A DNA stretch of 64,000 nt, from NCBI GenBank assembly GCA_016713525.1, contig JADJOZ010000016.1, positions 186,001 through 250,000 on the forward strand, read 5' to 3'. This DNA comes from Bacteroidota bacterium (GTDB lineage Bacteria > Bacteroidota > Bacteroidia > AKYH767-A > OLB10). Shown here in pieces: positions 1 through 10,588 of this stretch. Position numbers and translations under genes: made by a program. The notes below the pieces were generated by a model that was not told the DNA's origin, did not search any database, and saw only the letters and a list, made by a program, of their open reading frames with translations. Every line of letters starts with the position of its first letter. Positions within the stretch are counted from its first letter, which is position 1.

Positions 1-183
1 CAACGTTGCCGCAGTTTTCAACAATTTTTTGCCACCACCATCCTTAGCGACAAATAGCTTCATTAAAAATTAGTGTTTGTATAGCGGTATAAGGATGGTA
101 ATGACAGAACTTAAAAATGATGGAAATTTTTAGACTGTTGTGCCTGTCCGACTGGCCAGGCGGGCAATGGCTGTTAGCGGTAG
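1..183 (+). repeat. IS1182-derived repeat, copy A (right-hand part only)
   Basis: This is the right-hand portion of the dispersed repeat; its left part lies outside the window. It matches the right ends of the copies at 1193-1860, 6020-6595 and 10390-10585. Shared text includes 'tagcgacaaatagcttcat', 'ttagtgtttgtatag' and the closing 'gactggccaggcgggcaa' hairpin-like block. It ends just before the cassette boundary 'gttagcggtag' at 173-183. Confidence 0.75.
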
Positions 184-189
184 TTTTAA

Positions 190-1178
190 TCATTTGTACT
201 GCGGTGCCAACTTGTCCAATGAAAGAGATATAAATATTTGATTAAATGCTTCAAAAGACAGGTTGGTTTTATCGCGAAATGTTTTAATGTCTTCGTATTT
301 GTAATAAACACTCTTTTGATTATCAAATTCAAGTCCTATTGATATAATATTTCTTTGTATTTTAAATGCTGGCTGTAAATAATCTACCAGAAGGCTTGCT
401 TGTATATTATATACTTCCCATTGAGTTAATATCAGAATATTTAAAGGTGCGTGTAATTTTTTTGTGCTTATTGTTTGATCTCCAGTTTTAATTGTGATAG
501 GAGAAGAATTAATTGTATTCCATTGGCCACGTGTTAAAATGTCTTTGTTGTCGGATCGCCAAACACAGATAAATCACCATCACTCGTTGCTTGATAAAGC
601 AATTCACTAAATATATTTATAGGTGCTTGAGATAAAAGCTTTGTTGAATCAATTTTTATTTTTGCTGTAGAAACATTATTCGAATCGTATGGAACAATTG
701 AATATGCATGCTTCAAATATTTTATAATAATGTTTTGCAAATTGGTATACCTATTTGAGTCTAAGAATGATTTATAATAATAAAGCGGGGTAATGAATCT
801 GGTATATTCCGCATTGGCTGTTTTTGAAGAAGAATCTATATACAATCTGGAGAATGAAATGAAATATGCGTTGTCGAAACGAGAATTCCAAATTAAATAA
901 TTTTGGTATTTTGAAGATTTTAAAGAATTCTGATTTATATATTTGAATTCTTCATGAGTCATTGGATTTAGTACACCATTTATATCGGCATACTTTATCG
1001 ATTTTGAATCATTAGCATAAACATATAGGTCATCTTCAATTTCATCGAGGAATTTAGCATCCGAATTTGCAATCGAATCGATATCTAATTTTGAATAATA
1101 GCTATATGACTGTGGTTGACTATAAAGTAGATTAGAAAATACAATCGCTTGAATTAGAACAAAAATTGATTTTTTCAT
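190..1178 (-). CDS. Secreted protein of unknown function, frameshifted
   Basis: The start is the ATG at 1178, giving MKKSIFVLIQAIVFSNLLYSQ, a clear Sec signal peptide; the upstream in-frame extension lies in repeat DNA and was not used. The first frame stops at 534. The other frame continues directly with coherent protein text (start DILTRGQWN) down to a stop at 190-192, so the intact product would be about 330 residues. The shift lies near 540, in 'caacaaagac'. No domain is recognised. It is rich in Ser, Tyr, Asn and Ile and is probably periplasmic or surface-exposed. It is the single gene of its cassette, lying between repeat copies A and B. Whether the frameshift is real or a sequencing error cannot be told from the sequence. 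Confidence 0.6.
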
Positions 1179-1192
1179 AGTTGTTGAATTTA

Positions 1193-1860
1193 TCGCTACC
1201 GCCAGCCAGTGAAAATACCAATTTCTCCAACACATTGGAAATCTTAAATAGTTGTTAATGAAATTATCGGTAAAGTCAGATTGTGAAAATACTAATTTCA
1301 CCAACACATTGTAAATCTTAAATCTTAAACAATTATTAATCATTGCATTATGATAATAATTCTAAAAATTATAGCTGATGCAACACAGTGAACCTGCTGA
1401 CCGCCATCAGGTTATGCTCAGTTCACTGGAAGAGCTGGTGGCAGCAGATGATCCCAACCGATGCCTAGATGCGTTTACGGAAACCTAGATTTAACTTTAA
1501 CTCGGTTTTAAGCCTAAGGGAGTTCAAACCGATGGGCGACGTTGCTTTAACCCAAAACAACTGCTCAAAGTCATCTCTAAAGCTTTCAGAACGGCATCCG
1601 CTCGTCCCGCCAAATGGAGAAAGAATGCAAGCGGAAAGTAAAAATGGGGTCAACCTCAGGAATTTTGGTATCAAACAATTTTGCGGCAGATTTCAACATT
1701 ATTTTGCTACCACGTTCCTTAGCGACAAATAGCATCATCAAAATTTAGTGTTTATATAGCCGTATATGGTTTGTAATGACTAGGTAGAAAAATTGAAGTA
1801 CTTTCTTAGTGAATAGTGCCAGTCCGACTAGCCAGGCGGGCAACGGCCACTATTGATGTG
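1193..1860 (+). repeat. IS1182-derived repeat, copy B
   Basis: This is a full-length copy of the dispersed repeat. Inside it the plus strand reads DRHQVMLSSLEELVAADDPN then RCLDAF, the N-terminus of an IS1182-family transposase, ending in a stop. About 200 bases further on, another frame gives the remains of the family's NGIRSSRRLEKEC block ('cggcatccgctcgtcccgcc'). The catalytic DDE domain is missing. The left end carries two tandem copies of 'tgaaaatac(c/t)aatttc' (1207-1224 and 1287-1304). The right end is the 'gactagccaggcgggcaacggccac' block. Confidence 0.8.
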
Positions 1861-1910
1861 CGTTCGTGCTACTGATTGCTTGACCGTAATTCCTTAAAGT
1901 GAAGCAAGGG

Positions 1911-3735
1911 TTATCGCTGAGCAGGTACGATTTTTATTGAGTCCCAAAAATTAAGTTTAGAAGATAATTTAAAGGGAATAACCTGCATTCCTTGGGCTAC
2001 AACTAATTTAGCAGTACATGGAGAGTCTTTTCCTTCTGAAATTACTCTCATTTCAAGATTCACAACTTTTGATGGGCATTGGAATTTTATTTCTTTAGGA
2101 GTAGATTCTAAAGTAATACTACCTGAAATAGATTTCCATTGATAAAAAACTGGACGATGTCTGAATCAATATCTAAATAATCTGAAACACTAAATATAAT
2201 TTCGCCCTCAGTGCATTCAAAAACCTTCAAAATAGAGCTAGTAACATTTGGTTTGAACGATTCTCTCTTAACTATATTAGTTGGTTTTTTTAATCTTTGG
2301 ATTGTTATATAAATCCGCAAAAACTTCGGTTGTACTATTATATGGTAAAAAGGAGCTTGATTGATATTTAAAATTCTTGAACAATAAATCAACAAAGCTA
2401 GACTGTAATCCCAATGATAGATTTAATGAGCTGCCTTCCCCTTCAAAGAATCCATACCCATGCCATACAAGGTAATTTTTAAAGGTTGGTTCATGTGATA
2501 TTTGAATTTGAGATTCGTGTACTTTGTAAAACATTTTGCAAAAAACGGTTTCGTGGTTAAAGGAGATTGAATCAATTTCGCCCGCACTACTTAATAATAA
2601 TCCTAACTGTCCAATAGAAGCTCCTTCCTTTATTAAGTTTCCTTTAAACCATCCATTAAGCTCGCTTGTATTAGACCATATATCTTTTGATTTCCTATTT
2701 TCCTAATGGAAATATCAGTTAGTCCAAAAGATAATAATTGTTTAATTTCAGTTGAAGACAATGAGTAGATAATCAGTTCAGGAGCATCCCATCCTCCAAC
2801 AGCGCTTAAATAAATTTTGTCTTCGCTTACATCTGAAACATCCTCAGCAATTGAAGAAGTTGCCTTTTCATAATTTATTTCAATTGGATTTGGACAATTA
2901 ATAGTTCCATTTGAATTTTTAATTCTCCAAAGTTTATTAGTGTTATTTTCTTTTAATAGAATATCACCTGAACGTAACGCAGCTATATTCATGACCTTAC
3001 CAATAAAGGCAGGGCGGATTCATTAATGAAATATCATACATTATATTTCGAAAAAGCCTTGCCAGGCGATATTTCTATGAGTGCAGTTCCAAACTTATTT
3101 AAAAAGTACATAGTGTTATTTATTGAAGTTCCGCTAATCCAATAATCACCATTATCGACCAAATCAGGTAAAGAAATGTTTGATTTATAAAGTTTGTTTT
3201 TCCTTATATCAAAACGATATAAAGCACAACCTGTCCTACATTCTTGGTTTGCAATATATAAATCACCATTAGCGTGTCTGCACATCGCATAACTGATAAA
3301 TGGAAGTCGGGCAATTACAGAATCTTTAGGTGTACCATTTTGAAGAGGACGAAGATAATAGAGCAAATCACGATACACACCATACATACCTTCTCCCGTT
3401 TCTGTCAAATATAATTCCGCATTTCTTAACTTTTCAGTTTCGGGAATTTTTCCAGGGTTTTTTTCTTGTGCTTTTCTTTAATTCCCTTGCCCTTTTACGT
3501 TGCTCAGGTGATTCTTCAACCTTAAGTTCTTTGGCTTTGAGGGCTCGGAAGAAGCAGGAGCAAAGCCTACTTGCATTCCCTTAAGACTTAATCCTCCAGT
3601 AGGTTTTGTACTTTCTAATTGAACTTCCGATTTTGCAGTCTGTCCTTTAACGTATGCTGGCTTTAGGCAAATAATAGATAAAATTAATATGATGATTATA
3701 GAATATTTATTTGATATTGAACCCATGCTATTCAT
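1911..3735 (-). CDS. Large secreted protein of unknown function, multiply frameshifted
   Basis: The start at 3735 gives a membrane/signal segment (YSIIIILILSIICLKPAYV) ending in an Ala-Tyr-Val-Lys-Gly-Gln cleavage-like region. Reading then needs several frame changes (near 3540, 3470, 3020, 2640 and 2280). Each segment is coherent: an Arg/Lys/Glu-rich linker, a propeller-like stretch (HANGDLYIANQECRTGCALY), then YLSAVGGWDAPELIIYSL, and a C-terminal part ending KLNFWDSIKIVPAQR at 1911. The summed length is about 600 residues. No family is recognised; the repeating short beta-rich phrases suggest a propeller or sandwich, which is inference. Upstream (3760-3795), 'tttttcagcatccc' plus 'gtgtgttaacg' resembles other cassette ends in the array. 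Confidence 0.5.
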
Positions 3736-3813
3736 TTATTCTGTGATAATGTTTGCTTATTTTAATGAGTTTTTCAGCATCCCAGTGTGTTAACGTATTT
3801 GCAAGTCAATTTA

Positions 3814-3978
3814 CTAAAATGCCAAGTAATCTTTGATTTTTTTTATTTGGTAAGCAAGAAATCCAAGTGTGATTAATGTTCCCAGAATTATATATTTAGG
3901 AAGTAATAATCCAATGCCAATAAAAACAATGCCCACCATTAAGGATTTTCCAATTAAAGATTTGAGTGCATAACTCAT
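3814..3978 (-). CDS. Small membrane protein, 54 aa
   Basis: The product is a 54-residue protein starting MSYALKSLIGKSLMVGIVF. It has one or two hydrophobic helices (about residues 12-45) and a basic tail (QIKKIKDYLAF). It overlaps the end of the preceding gene by four bases (ATGA), so translation is probably coupled. No family is recognised. The overlap and the helical hydrophobic pattern support it being real. Confidence 0.6.
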   Translation of the reverse strand: MSYALKSLIGKSLMVGIVFIGIGLLLPKYIILGTLITLGFLAYQIKKIKDYLAF

Positions 3979-4227
3979 ACCTTGTTTATATTTTTAGTAC
4001 CAACTTCTACTGCTTCAATTACTTTTCCACTTAGTCCTTTTGAAATAAGGACTCTGACATGCCTCGCCAGGTATTAAATAATTACTAAGATAGTCAGGCA
4101 ATTTTACATTTCTTATTGAATGGTCTCCAATGTCAAATGCGGTAAGTTTTGTCCATCCGCCACCACTTCTTTTTGTTTGCCATTCACCTGCTCCAATTAG
4201 GCTTAATTTTCCCTCGTAAATACTCAT
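3975..4227 (-). CDS. Small protein of unknown function (about 84 aa), frameshifted
   Basis: It starts at 4227 with MSIYEGKLSLIGAGEWQTKR. The first frame stops at 4015, but near residue 54 another frame continues sensibly (RHVRVLISKGLSGKVIEAVE) to a stop at 3975 that overlaps the next gene's ATG. The corrected length is about 84 residues. Its beta-rich, Gly-containing pattern looks like a small barrel or OB-like fold, which is inference only. It forms a coupled pair with the 54-residue membrane protein. Confidence 0.5.
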
Positions 4228-4334
4228 AATTTATTTTTATTAAAGTAGTTTGCTTACTCTATTCGGTTTTCAGCATCCCCGTTTTTTTCTGCTCGATTCT
4301 TGCACAAATATTTAGGATAACAGTGTCCCCAAGC

Positions 4335-4870
4335 ATGACGCATAACGTCAGACTTTGAAAATACTAATTTCACTCTTCCATTGTTAAGTTCTATTGAAAA
4401 AAAGTTATGAAGGTGAGACTTTTCATTGGTACGTTTTAGTGAAATCGGGTCACGCAAGGGAATTTCACCCCAGCGTTCCCACACTTGCCCTGAGCGAAGT
4501 CGATATGGAACTATAGGTGAACTACTCGAAATGTTTTTTGCGTACGCCATTAAGCTCGCTGATCCTACCGAAACGGTTACGTCTAGAATAGATCCAAAAA
4601 TAATAAATAAATTTCTGCCTAACCAAATTTCAAGTTAAAACAAAAGGTAATTCGTATCCCGAAAGATGAAAAGTGTGACCACCGCAGTCGATTTTCCATT
4701 GCAATTTCAACAACGTCATTGCATTTTTGAACTTTTATTCCGCGATAGCTCAGATTATGATTTTAAAACGCAAATAGTTATTGATACGATTTGATACGAT
4801 TAGATTTGATTTTGATACGAAAATGACTTTGTATCAAAAGTGAAGTTTTCGTTAGGCATGCATATCTCGA
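4335..4870 (+). repeat. IS1182-derived repeat, chimeric copy C
   Basis: The left end (4336-4420) matches other copies ('gcataacgtcag...gaaaatactaatttcac', 'tgaaggtgagacttttcattgg'). The 4650-4720 part matches the right half of copy H ('gaaaagtgtg..cgcagtcgattttc'). In between, 4420-4640 is unrelated to the transposase remnant and contains a palindromic short repeat, 'ccctgagcgaagtcga' at 4489-4504. The tract at 4770-4850 is a run of direct 'gatacga' words. No gene is supported here. Confidence 0.6.
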
Positions 4871-5410
4871 CTTGCCACTAAAGTCAGTTTGGAAAATACT
4901 AATTTCAGTAATACAATATTAAATTTTTAATATTTAATAATTTATATATCAATACTTTCACGATAATAAATCAAGAAAAAATCACTCAAGCAACACATTT
5001 CACCTACTACCGCCATCAGGTTTCCTTCAGCTCGCTGGAGGAGTTGGTGTAACAGGATGATATGGTCCGGTTCCTGGATGCGTTTGCCGAAAAGCTGGAT
5101 TTAACTTTTACTCGGTTTTAAGCCTAAGGTAGTTCAAACCGACGGGTGACGTTGCTTTAACCCAAAATAACTGCTCATAGTCATCTCTAAAGCTTTCAGA
5201 ACGGCATCCACTCGTCCCGCCGGCTGGAGAAAGAATGCAAGCGGAAAGTAAAAATGGGACAATATCCGGAATTTGGTATCAACTTCACTGGAATACTTGA
5301 CACGCATTCATTAAGGCCTTATAAAATTGTTAAATATGACATTTAAAAAATAAGCTACCATTATAAGGGCTGTGTTCGCTCGAAAAAATTAGGTGGGCAA
5401 TGGCACCGTG
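4870..5410 (+). repeat. IS1182-derived repeat, copy D
   Basis: This copy contains the best-preserved transposase N-terminus. The plus strand near 5012 reads YRHQVSFSSLEELV, a stop, then QDDMVRFLDAFAEKLDLTFT and a further stop. This is the typical IS1182 start (Q-F-SSL-EL-...-DAF-KLDL). The NGIRSSRRLEKEC remnant follows at about 5210-5245. It lacks the 'gtccgactggccaggcggg' block at its right end but keeps 'gtgggcaatggcaccgtgttatg'. Confidence 0.8.
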
Positions 5411-5425
5411 TTATGTACACCATTT

Positions 5426-5991
5426 CTAATCAGAACACTCATTGTATTTCAAAATATTTGTCAATGTGTCAACTTCGATTGAATATGATGTGAGTCCGTC
5501 TTCTCTGGTAAAATAATAACCCTTTTCTGATCTACACCAAACTGCTTTATCGTTGCCAACTATAACAAATAAAGTATCATAAAGCATTGATTTGGGTTTA
5601 ATATTAAGGTTGTAGAACTTGGATGCTTTAATTTCATTTATCAATTCTGCTGTTCCGTTCTTGTCAAATTCAATTTCGTAAAGTATGCAGTAGTCTTCCC
5701 CATATCTTGATATTCGTCTCCAAGTACTTTGAAGGCTGTTGGCAAATTAATACCGGAAACTCTTTCAAGCCTGGTCTTACTTGATATCCTGTTGTCCTTG
5801 TAAAAATAAAGCACTACACCAATCAAACAAAGCGAAAACACCAATACTGCATTAATTTGTCGACTCCATTTATCCGTGAGTTTACCTGATTTCTTAAGTC
5901 TTTTTTTAAATGGGATATAAATCAAATAGAAAAACCCACCGAAAAGTCCAATAACAAAAACTATTATAATTATAGAAAATATGTCTACCAT
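5426..5991 (-). CDS. Membrane protein of unknown function (about 188 aa), frameshifted
   Basis: I chose the start at 5991 (MVDIFSIIIIVFVIGLFGGF) because it opens directly into the first of two transmembrane helices. The second helix is INAVLVFSLCLIGVVLYFY. A Lys-rich cytoplasmic loop lies between them. The C-terminal domain reads through a frameshift near 5650-5690 (…YEIEFDKNGTAELINEIKAS…) and ends at 5426. It has the look of a two-TM protein with a small exposed domain. It is the single gene of its cassette, between repeat copies D and E. Confidence 0.6.
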
Positions 5992-6019
5992 TTTCGCCTT
6001 TGGAATCGTCTGTAAATGT

Positions 6020-6595
6020 TTCACATAAAGTCAGCCAGTGAAAATACTAATTCCCCCAATACATTGCAAATTTCAATTCAAAAATAGTTATGAAGGTGAG
6101 CCTTTTCATTGGTATTTTTAAGAAAATTTAACTCCTATGCCACACATAGTGCGCATAGAACGCCACCAAGTTTCGTTCAACTCGCTAGGGGAACTGGTGG
6201 CAGCACAGATACCAACCGATGCCTAGATGCGTTTACCGGAAACCTGGATTTAACTTTAACTCGGTTTTAAGCCTAAGGTAGTTCAGACCGACGGGAGACG
6301 CTGCTTTAACCTAAAATAACTGCTCAAAGTCATCTCTAAAGCTTTTCAGAACGGCATCCGCTCGTCCCGCCAGCTGGAGAAAGAATGCAAGCGGAAAGTA
6401 AAAAATGGGGTAATATCCGGTTTTGATATCAAACAACGTTGCCGCAGATTTTAACATTTTTTACTGCCACGTTCCTTAGCGAAAAATAGCATCATCAAAT
6501 ATTAGTACTTGTATAGCCGTATATGTTTAATAATGACATCAATAAAATTATTGATGTGTTTTTTAGGGAGTTGTGCAACGGCCACCGATGTTATG
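6020..6595 (+). repeat. IS1182-derived repeat, copy E
   Basis: This is a full-length repeat. The left end is 'cagccagtgaaaatactaatt', followed by 'tgaaggtgagccttttcattgg'. The transposase remnant runs from about 6130 to 6400 and carries the same 'cggttttaagcctaaggtag' inactivating stretch as the other copies. The NGIRSSRRLEKEC-encoding block is at 6355-6395. The right end is 'gttgtgcaacggccaccgatg'. Confidence 0.8.
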
Positions 6596-6638
6596 CGTTT
6601 GTGCTTTTGCTCGTTCAAGACACAACTGTTTGATGTTT

Positions 6639-7562
6639 TCAAACAGTTATGTTGTTCATATTATTACGGATATTATTATAATTCGAGGAAGGGAAAGGGT
6701 CTTCATCTTTGGTTTTTTTTCGCTCAACCCGATAAAGCTTTATCGAGTGTGTTTTATTATCTTTCATGAAAAAACTTCCACTGATTAAATTATTACTACT
6801 TAATAAATACCCAGTCCCTTTTAAATCTCCAGTGAAGTTAAGGCTCCATCCTCTAAATTTACAAAGCCATTTACACCCATGGAGCCACATTCTTCCTGAA
6901 TATTCGTAACGACTTCCTTTCTTACTGAAAAAGTTAAAAATCAAACTCTTCAAAATCTTGCCAAATAGAGTGTTTTGAGAATATTGTTTAGAATGAAATT
7001 CTTCGAAGTTTGATTGACTAATGAAAATACTTTCGAACTTGTTTTCTTTTTAATAGTTTTTTCATTGGGTTTCTTTGTTGAATTATTAAATAATGTTGTA
7101 TCATTTGATTTTACATTTTCTTCTTTTTTATATAATTGTTGTTTATATTCAGATGAGGTATACTCTTGTTTTTGAGGAATATCAATTGTCCCTTTTCAAC
7201 TTCAACTCTCTCTAAACTATTAATGCTAAACATTTTCTGAAATGTATAACCGTAAAATATTTCACCTCCATGAAAAGAGACAATCACTTAATATCAAAAG
7301 AGTTACCCCTGCAATTTTTGAATGTTTTATTATAGCGTGTTTGAAATTTCTATTGTTAAGATTCCAAAGAAAAAAACAGCATGCTTACAGTAACTAAAAT
7401 TGTAATAGACCAAATTGGTCCTTGCTTCAGGATGGTAAAGCAGTCAATAATTGAAGCAAATAAAAATCCTGGCACAAGCCCAAAACCAAGAATAGTTGCA
7501 ATAATAATTCCTACAATACCAAATAATGTTTCTACACGATTGTTTTTGCTATTTGATTCCAT
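6639..7562 (-). CDS. Membrane protein of unknown function (about 308 aa), multiply frameshifted
   Basis: The start at 7562 gives MESNSKNNRVETLFGIVGII, with two N-terminal transmembrane helices (about residues 13-35 and 42-66). After frame changes near 7360, 7280, 7190 and 6960 the reading continues through a hydrophilic Lys/Glu/Asn-rich linker (EYTSSEYKQQLYKKEENVKS). It ends in a basic domain with aromatic residues (GRMWLHGCKWLCKFRGWSL) stopping at 6639. The total span is a multiple of three. No family is recognised. It is the single gene of its cassette between copies E and F. Confidence 0.45.
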
Positions 7563-7674
7563 TGTTGTTTCATTTTTTATTTTGCAAATATATAAAAGGT
7601 AGTTATTTTTTTATCTTATAGTTCAGTATTGCAGAGTTAATTTTTTGCAATCAGTTTCGGATTAGCACTGCCGC

Positions 7675-8205
7675 CCAGCATAACGCATAACGTCAGCCAG
7701 TGAAAATACTAATTTTCCCAATCCATTAATTTCCATTGAAAAATAGTTATGAATATGAGTCTTTTCATTGGTTTTTTAGAAAAATTTACTCCTATGAAAC
7801 ACATAAAACCCATAGATCGCCACCAGTTTTCGATAAGTTCACTGGAGGAGCTGGTGGCACAGGAAAACCCAAACCAATTACTGGATGCGTTTCCCGGAAA
7901 CCTGGATTTAACTTTAACTCGGTTTTAAGCCTAAGTTAGTTCAGACAGATTGGCGACGCTTTAACCCAAAATAACCGCTCAAAGTCATCTCTAAAGCTTT
8001 CAGAACGGCATCCGCTCGTCCCGCCGGCTGGAGAAAGGATGCAAACGGAAAGTAAAAAAGGGGACAATGTCCGGAATTTTGGCATCAAAGTCACCGGAAA
8101 ACAAGACACATACTTTCATTATAACATTATAAAGTTGTTAAATATGAAATATAAAAAATTAAGCTGCTATAATGAGAGTATTGTTCGCACGACAAAACGT
8201 GTTAT
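7675..8205 (+). repeat. IS1182-derived repeat, copy F
   Basis: This copy has the longest open transposase start. From 7795 the plus strand reads MKHIKPIDRHQFSISSLEEL, continues VAQENPNQLLDAF and LDLTLTRF, then stops at the same place as the sister copies. The NGIRSSRRLEK-encoding block follows at about 8005-8040. The left end is 'cataacgtcagccagtgaaa'. The right end near 8190 is 'cgtgttatggac'. Confidence 0.8.
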
Positions 8206-8213
8206 GGACAGGA

Positions 8214-9035
8214 TTATTGCAGTTTGATAATTTTTGAATCCACGATGTTAAAATTGTAATCTTTTCTTAACATTTCTGTGAAAATATCTATTCTAGTTCC
8301 AACTAATAATTTTTTATTCCTGATTGGCCATTCCGTCAAAATGGCAACTAATTTTTTAGAGGGTTTAATCGAATCAAAATCATATCGAGGATTAATACAC
8401 CAAACCCCTGCTCCACTCATTCCAAATAAATCTGGTCCAACGCTAAATTGCATAGTGTCATAATTATAGGTATTATTTTATCATATTTGAAAACAATGTT
8501 TTCATATTGATTGCAATCAGCGTCATCATATTCGGTTTTATTTGCTCCAATTGTTATATACTCAAATGCACTTATTTGAATATATTGATGTCGTGTAATG
8601 TTTTTAGTTCTGGTTACTGGATATCCAAGTGTATAGTAAATTGGTAGCTCTTTAACATGATGATTTACTCCTAATTCGTTCTTTTCAATTGGTATATATG
8701 AATCAAGTAGAAATCGAAGAGTGTCTTCATTTAATTTTATTAAACACAAATCAATTTTATCTTTGTTCCGGTTGAGTACATCATTTGAAATAATCTCTCC
8801 CCCAATTCGCACAAATTCGTTCTCTTTTCCGGTTGTCCAAATTTCAATATTGGGATCATCGAATACATGCCCCGCTGAAAATATAAAGATGTTCTTATCA
8901 ATGCTAACAATGACACCGCTGGCAAAAAGCTGAAATTTACCGGCTTCCTTTTTAAACAATTGGCATGTTGAATTCCAAAATTTCCGGACCAACCTCTTTA
9001 AATAGTTGTCTTTGATTGTCAAATAAGTTAATCAT
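8214..9035 (-). CDS. Trypsin-like serine protease (S1 fold), frameshifted
   Basis: The catalytic triad is visible in order: His in FSAGHVFDD, Asp in KIDLCLIKL and Ser in GMSGAGVW. The Ser motif is reached after a frameshift near 8455, after which the reading ends at 8214. There is no signal peptide, so it is probably cytoplasmic. The start is uncertain. TTG at 9022 is in frame; ATG at 9035 would fit (MINLLTIKDNYL) if one T of 'cttatttgac' is extra. The length is about 270 residues. It lies 17 bp downstream of a second protease gene and is likely co-transcribed with it. Relatives in accessory regions are often effector or defence-linked proteases; that is inference. Confidence 0.75.
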
Positions 9036-9051
9036 ATGCTATCTAAATAAT

Positions 9052-10205
9052 TTAATTTACCTCAATGATGTAAGTATAATTTCTTATTTGTTTTACCTGT
9101 TCAGAAAGTAGTTTACCCGAAATCGTACTCACGGTTTTGTATTTTGGGAGGATTTGCCAGATTTTGCAATAGATTAATTAAATAAGATATTTTTACTGCA
9201 TACGAAGCATTTTCTGCCTCCGAATGTTTAGCGCTTAGTATGTCGACTAAATTACCGTTCTCGTCAAATAATGGGCCACCACTATTTCCTGGCTGCACAG
9301 CCGCCGAAATTTGATATGATGTGATATCGCCATGAAAGCCAGACTTAGCACTTATAATCCCATTTGTTAGTTTGACTTCATCTCCATGGTAGCCCGTAAC
9401 GGGTAGCCCAAACAAAAAATGCTACTGCCAACTTCACAAGATTTATTTTGAATACTAAAAGGTATTCTTCCAAGAGATTTGAAATTTGCATCATCTATTT
9501 TTAGAATTGCCAAGTCATTTTTGCTGTCTTCGATTATAATTTTGGTTTTGTATGTTTTAGAGTAGTCTCCATTAATTCCTCTTATAATAATTCTTGATGC
9601 ACCACTTACTACATGGTAATTTGTTGCTAAATATCCTTTAGAATTTATAGCAACACAAGTCCCAGATTTTTTGGGGGTTATATTAAAATCTTCTACAGAA
9701 GGAAATAACTTGATCATTTTTATATCAACAATATTATAATTTCCATATGCTAACCTTTCGCCAAGCGTTAGTTTGCTCAAAGTTTCATACGACAATTCAT
9801 ATGAATACTCAAGTAATCCATCTTTCAATATTATTGCATTGGCTTTGGCTCACAACTTCATCTTCAGTCATATTTCTCTGACACAAGTAAACTCCCAATA
9901 ACGTTGTTTTAGTAAAAATTACAGTTCCAGGGTCTCCACCCTTGCTGATACAGCAAGTCTTGAATTTATCACCATTTCTAATAATTGCATATTTTGCAAA
10001 TTGAGGAGAATAAATATTGTTAGTGAGTTGATTGCTTTGATTGTAAAATTTAATATTTCTATCCGCAGACCAAATCCCTTCAATTGGATCCAATGCATGA
10101 ATATTTATCTCGAAATATTCTTTAAATGCGTTCTCTCTCTGAACATTGTCCGTTAAGTTGTGTTGTTAATGAAAAGATTACTAAAATTAGGTTAAAATAT
10201 TTCAT
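9052..10205 (-). CDS. Secreted trypsin-like serine protease (DegP/S1C-like), frameshifted
   Basis: The start at 10205 (MKYFNLILVIFSLTTQLNGQ) is a signal peptide. After a frame change near 10110 there is an N-terminal domain beginning ALDPIEGIWSADRNIKFYNQ. After another near 9830 comes the protease domain, with His in LATNYHVVSG, Asp in KNDLAILKID and, after a third change near 9410, Ser in QPGNSGGPLFDENGNLV. The C-terminus is restored by a fourth frame change near 9130 (ISGKLLSEQVKQIRNYTYII) to the stop at 9052. The corrected length is about 384 residues. The GNSGGP motif and spacing are typical of HtrA-type proteases, but I see no PDZ domain. Confidence 0.8.
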
Positions 10206-10389
10206 TCTTATTTATTTTTATTTCTATAATCTTGCCCATTACTTCTAAAGTCTTTATCCGCAATTCTTTCTGAAAAATACGATAAAAAACAATAGTTGCC
10301 AAATTCCGATTAATCGATAGCTTGGAATGAGTTGAACGAAGCTGCTGGGGTGACAAAGTGTTGGTAAGCAGCTCGTTATCAAATAAATG
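10206..10389. other. Intergenic spacer between protease cassette and repeat copy G
   Basis: I see no gene. The tract is AT-rich and holds the likely promoter of the two-protease unit. It has no recognisable left end of the IS1182-derived repeat, so copy G appears truncated on its left side. Confidence 0.4.
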
Positions 10390-10585
10390 GTTTGAGGAAA
10401 GGAGTTTTCCGCAGTTTTCAACTTTTTTATTCCATACCTCTATAGCGACAAATAGCTTCATCAAAAATTAGTACTTGGATAGCCGTATATAGTTGGTATT
10501 GACAAGGCAGAAAAATTGAAGTGCTTATTTAGAGGGTTGTGCCTGTCTGAATGGCCAGGCGGGCAACGGTCACCCACTTAATGCG
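10390..10585 (+). repeat. IS1182-derived repeat, copy G (right part)
   Basis: This copy starts inside the unit ('ccgcagttttcaac') and continues with 'tagcgacaaatagcttcatc', 'ttggatagccgtatatag' and 'ctgaatggccaggcgggcaa', as at the right ends of copies A and B. The transposase N-terminal remnant is absent. Confidence 0.75.
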
Positions 10586-10588
10586 TAG

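Noticed and set aside
4489..4504. Palindromic 'ccctgagcgaagtcga' element
   Set aside because: It resembles common short palindromic repeats scattered in many genomes; with a single copy here I cannot claim more.
4254..4550. 98-codon minus-strand open frame
   Set aside because: It lies across the chimeric repeat copy C and a palindromic short repeat; no protein family resemblance.
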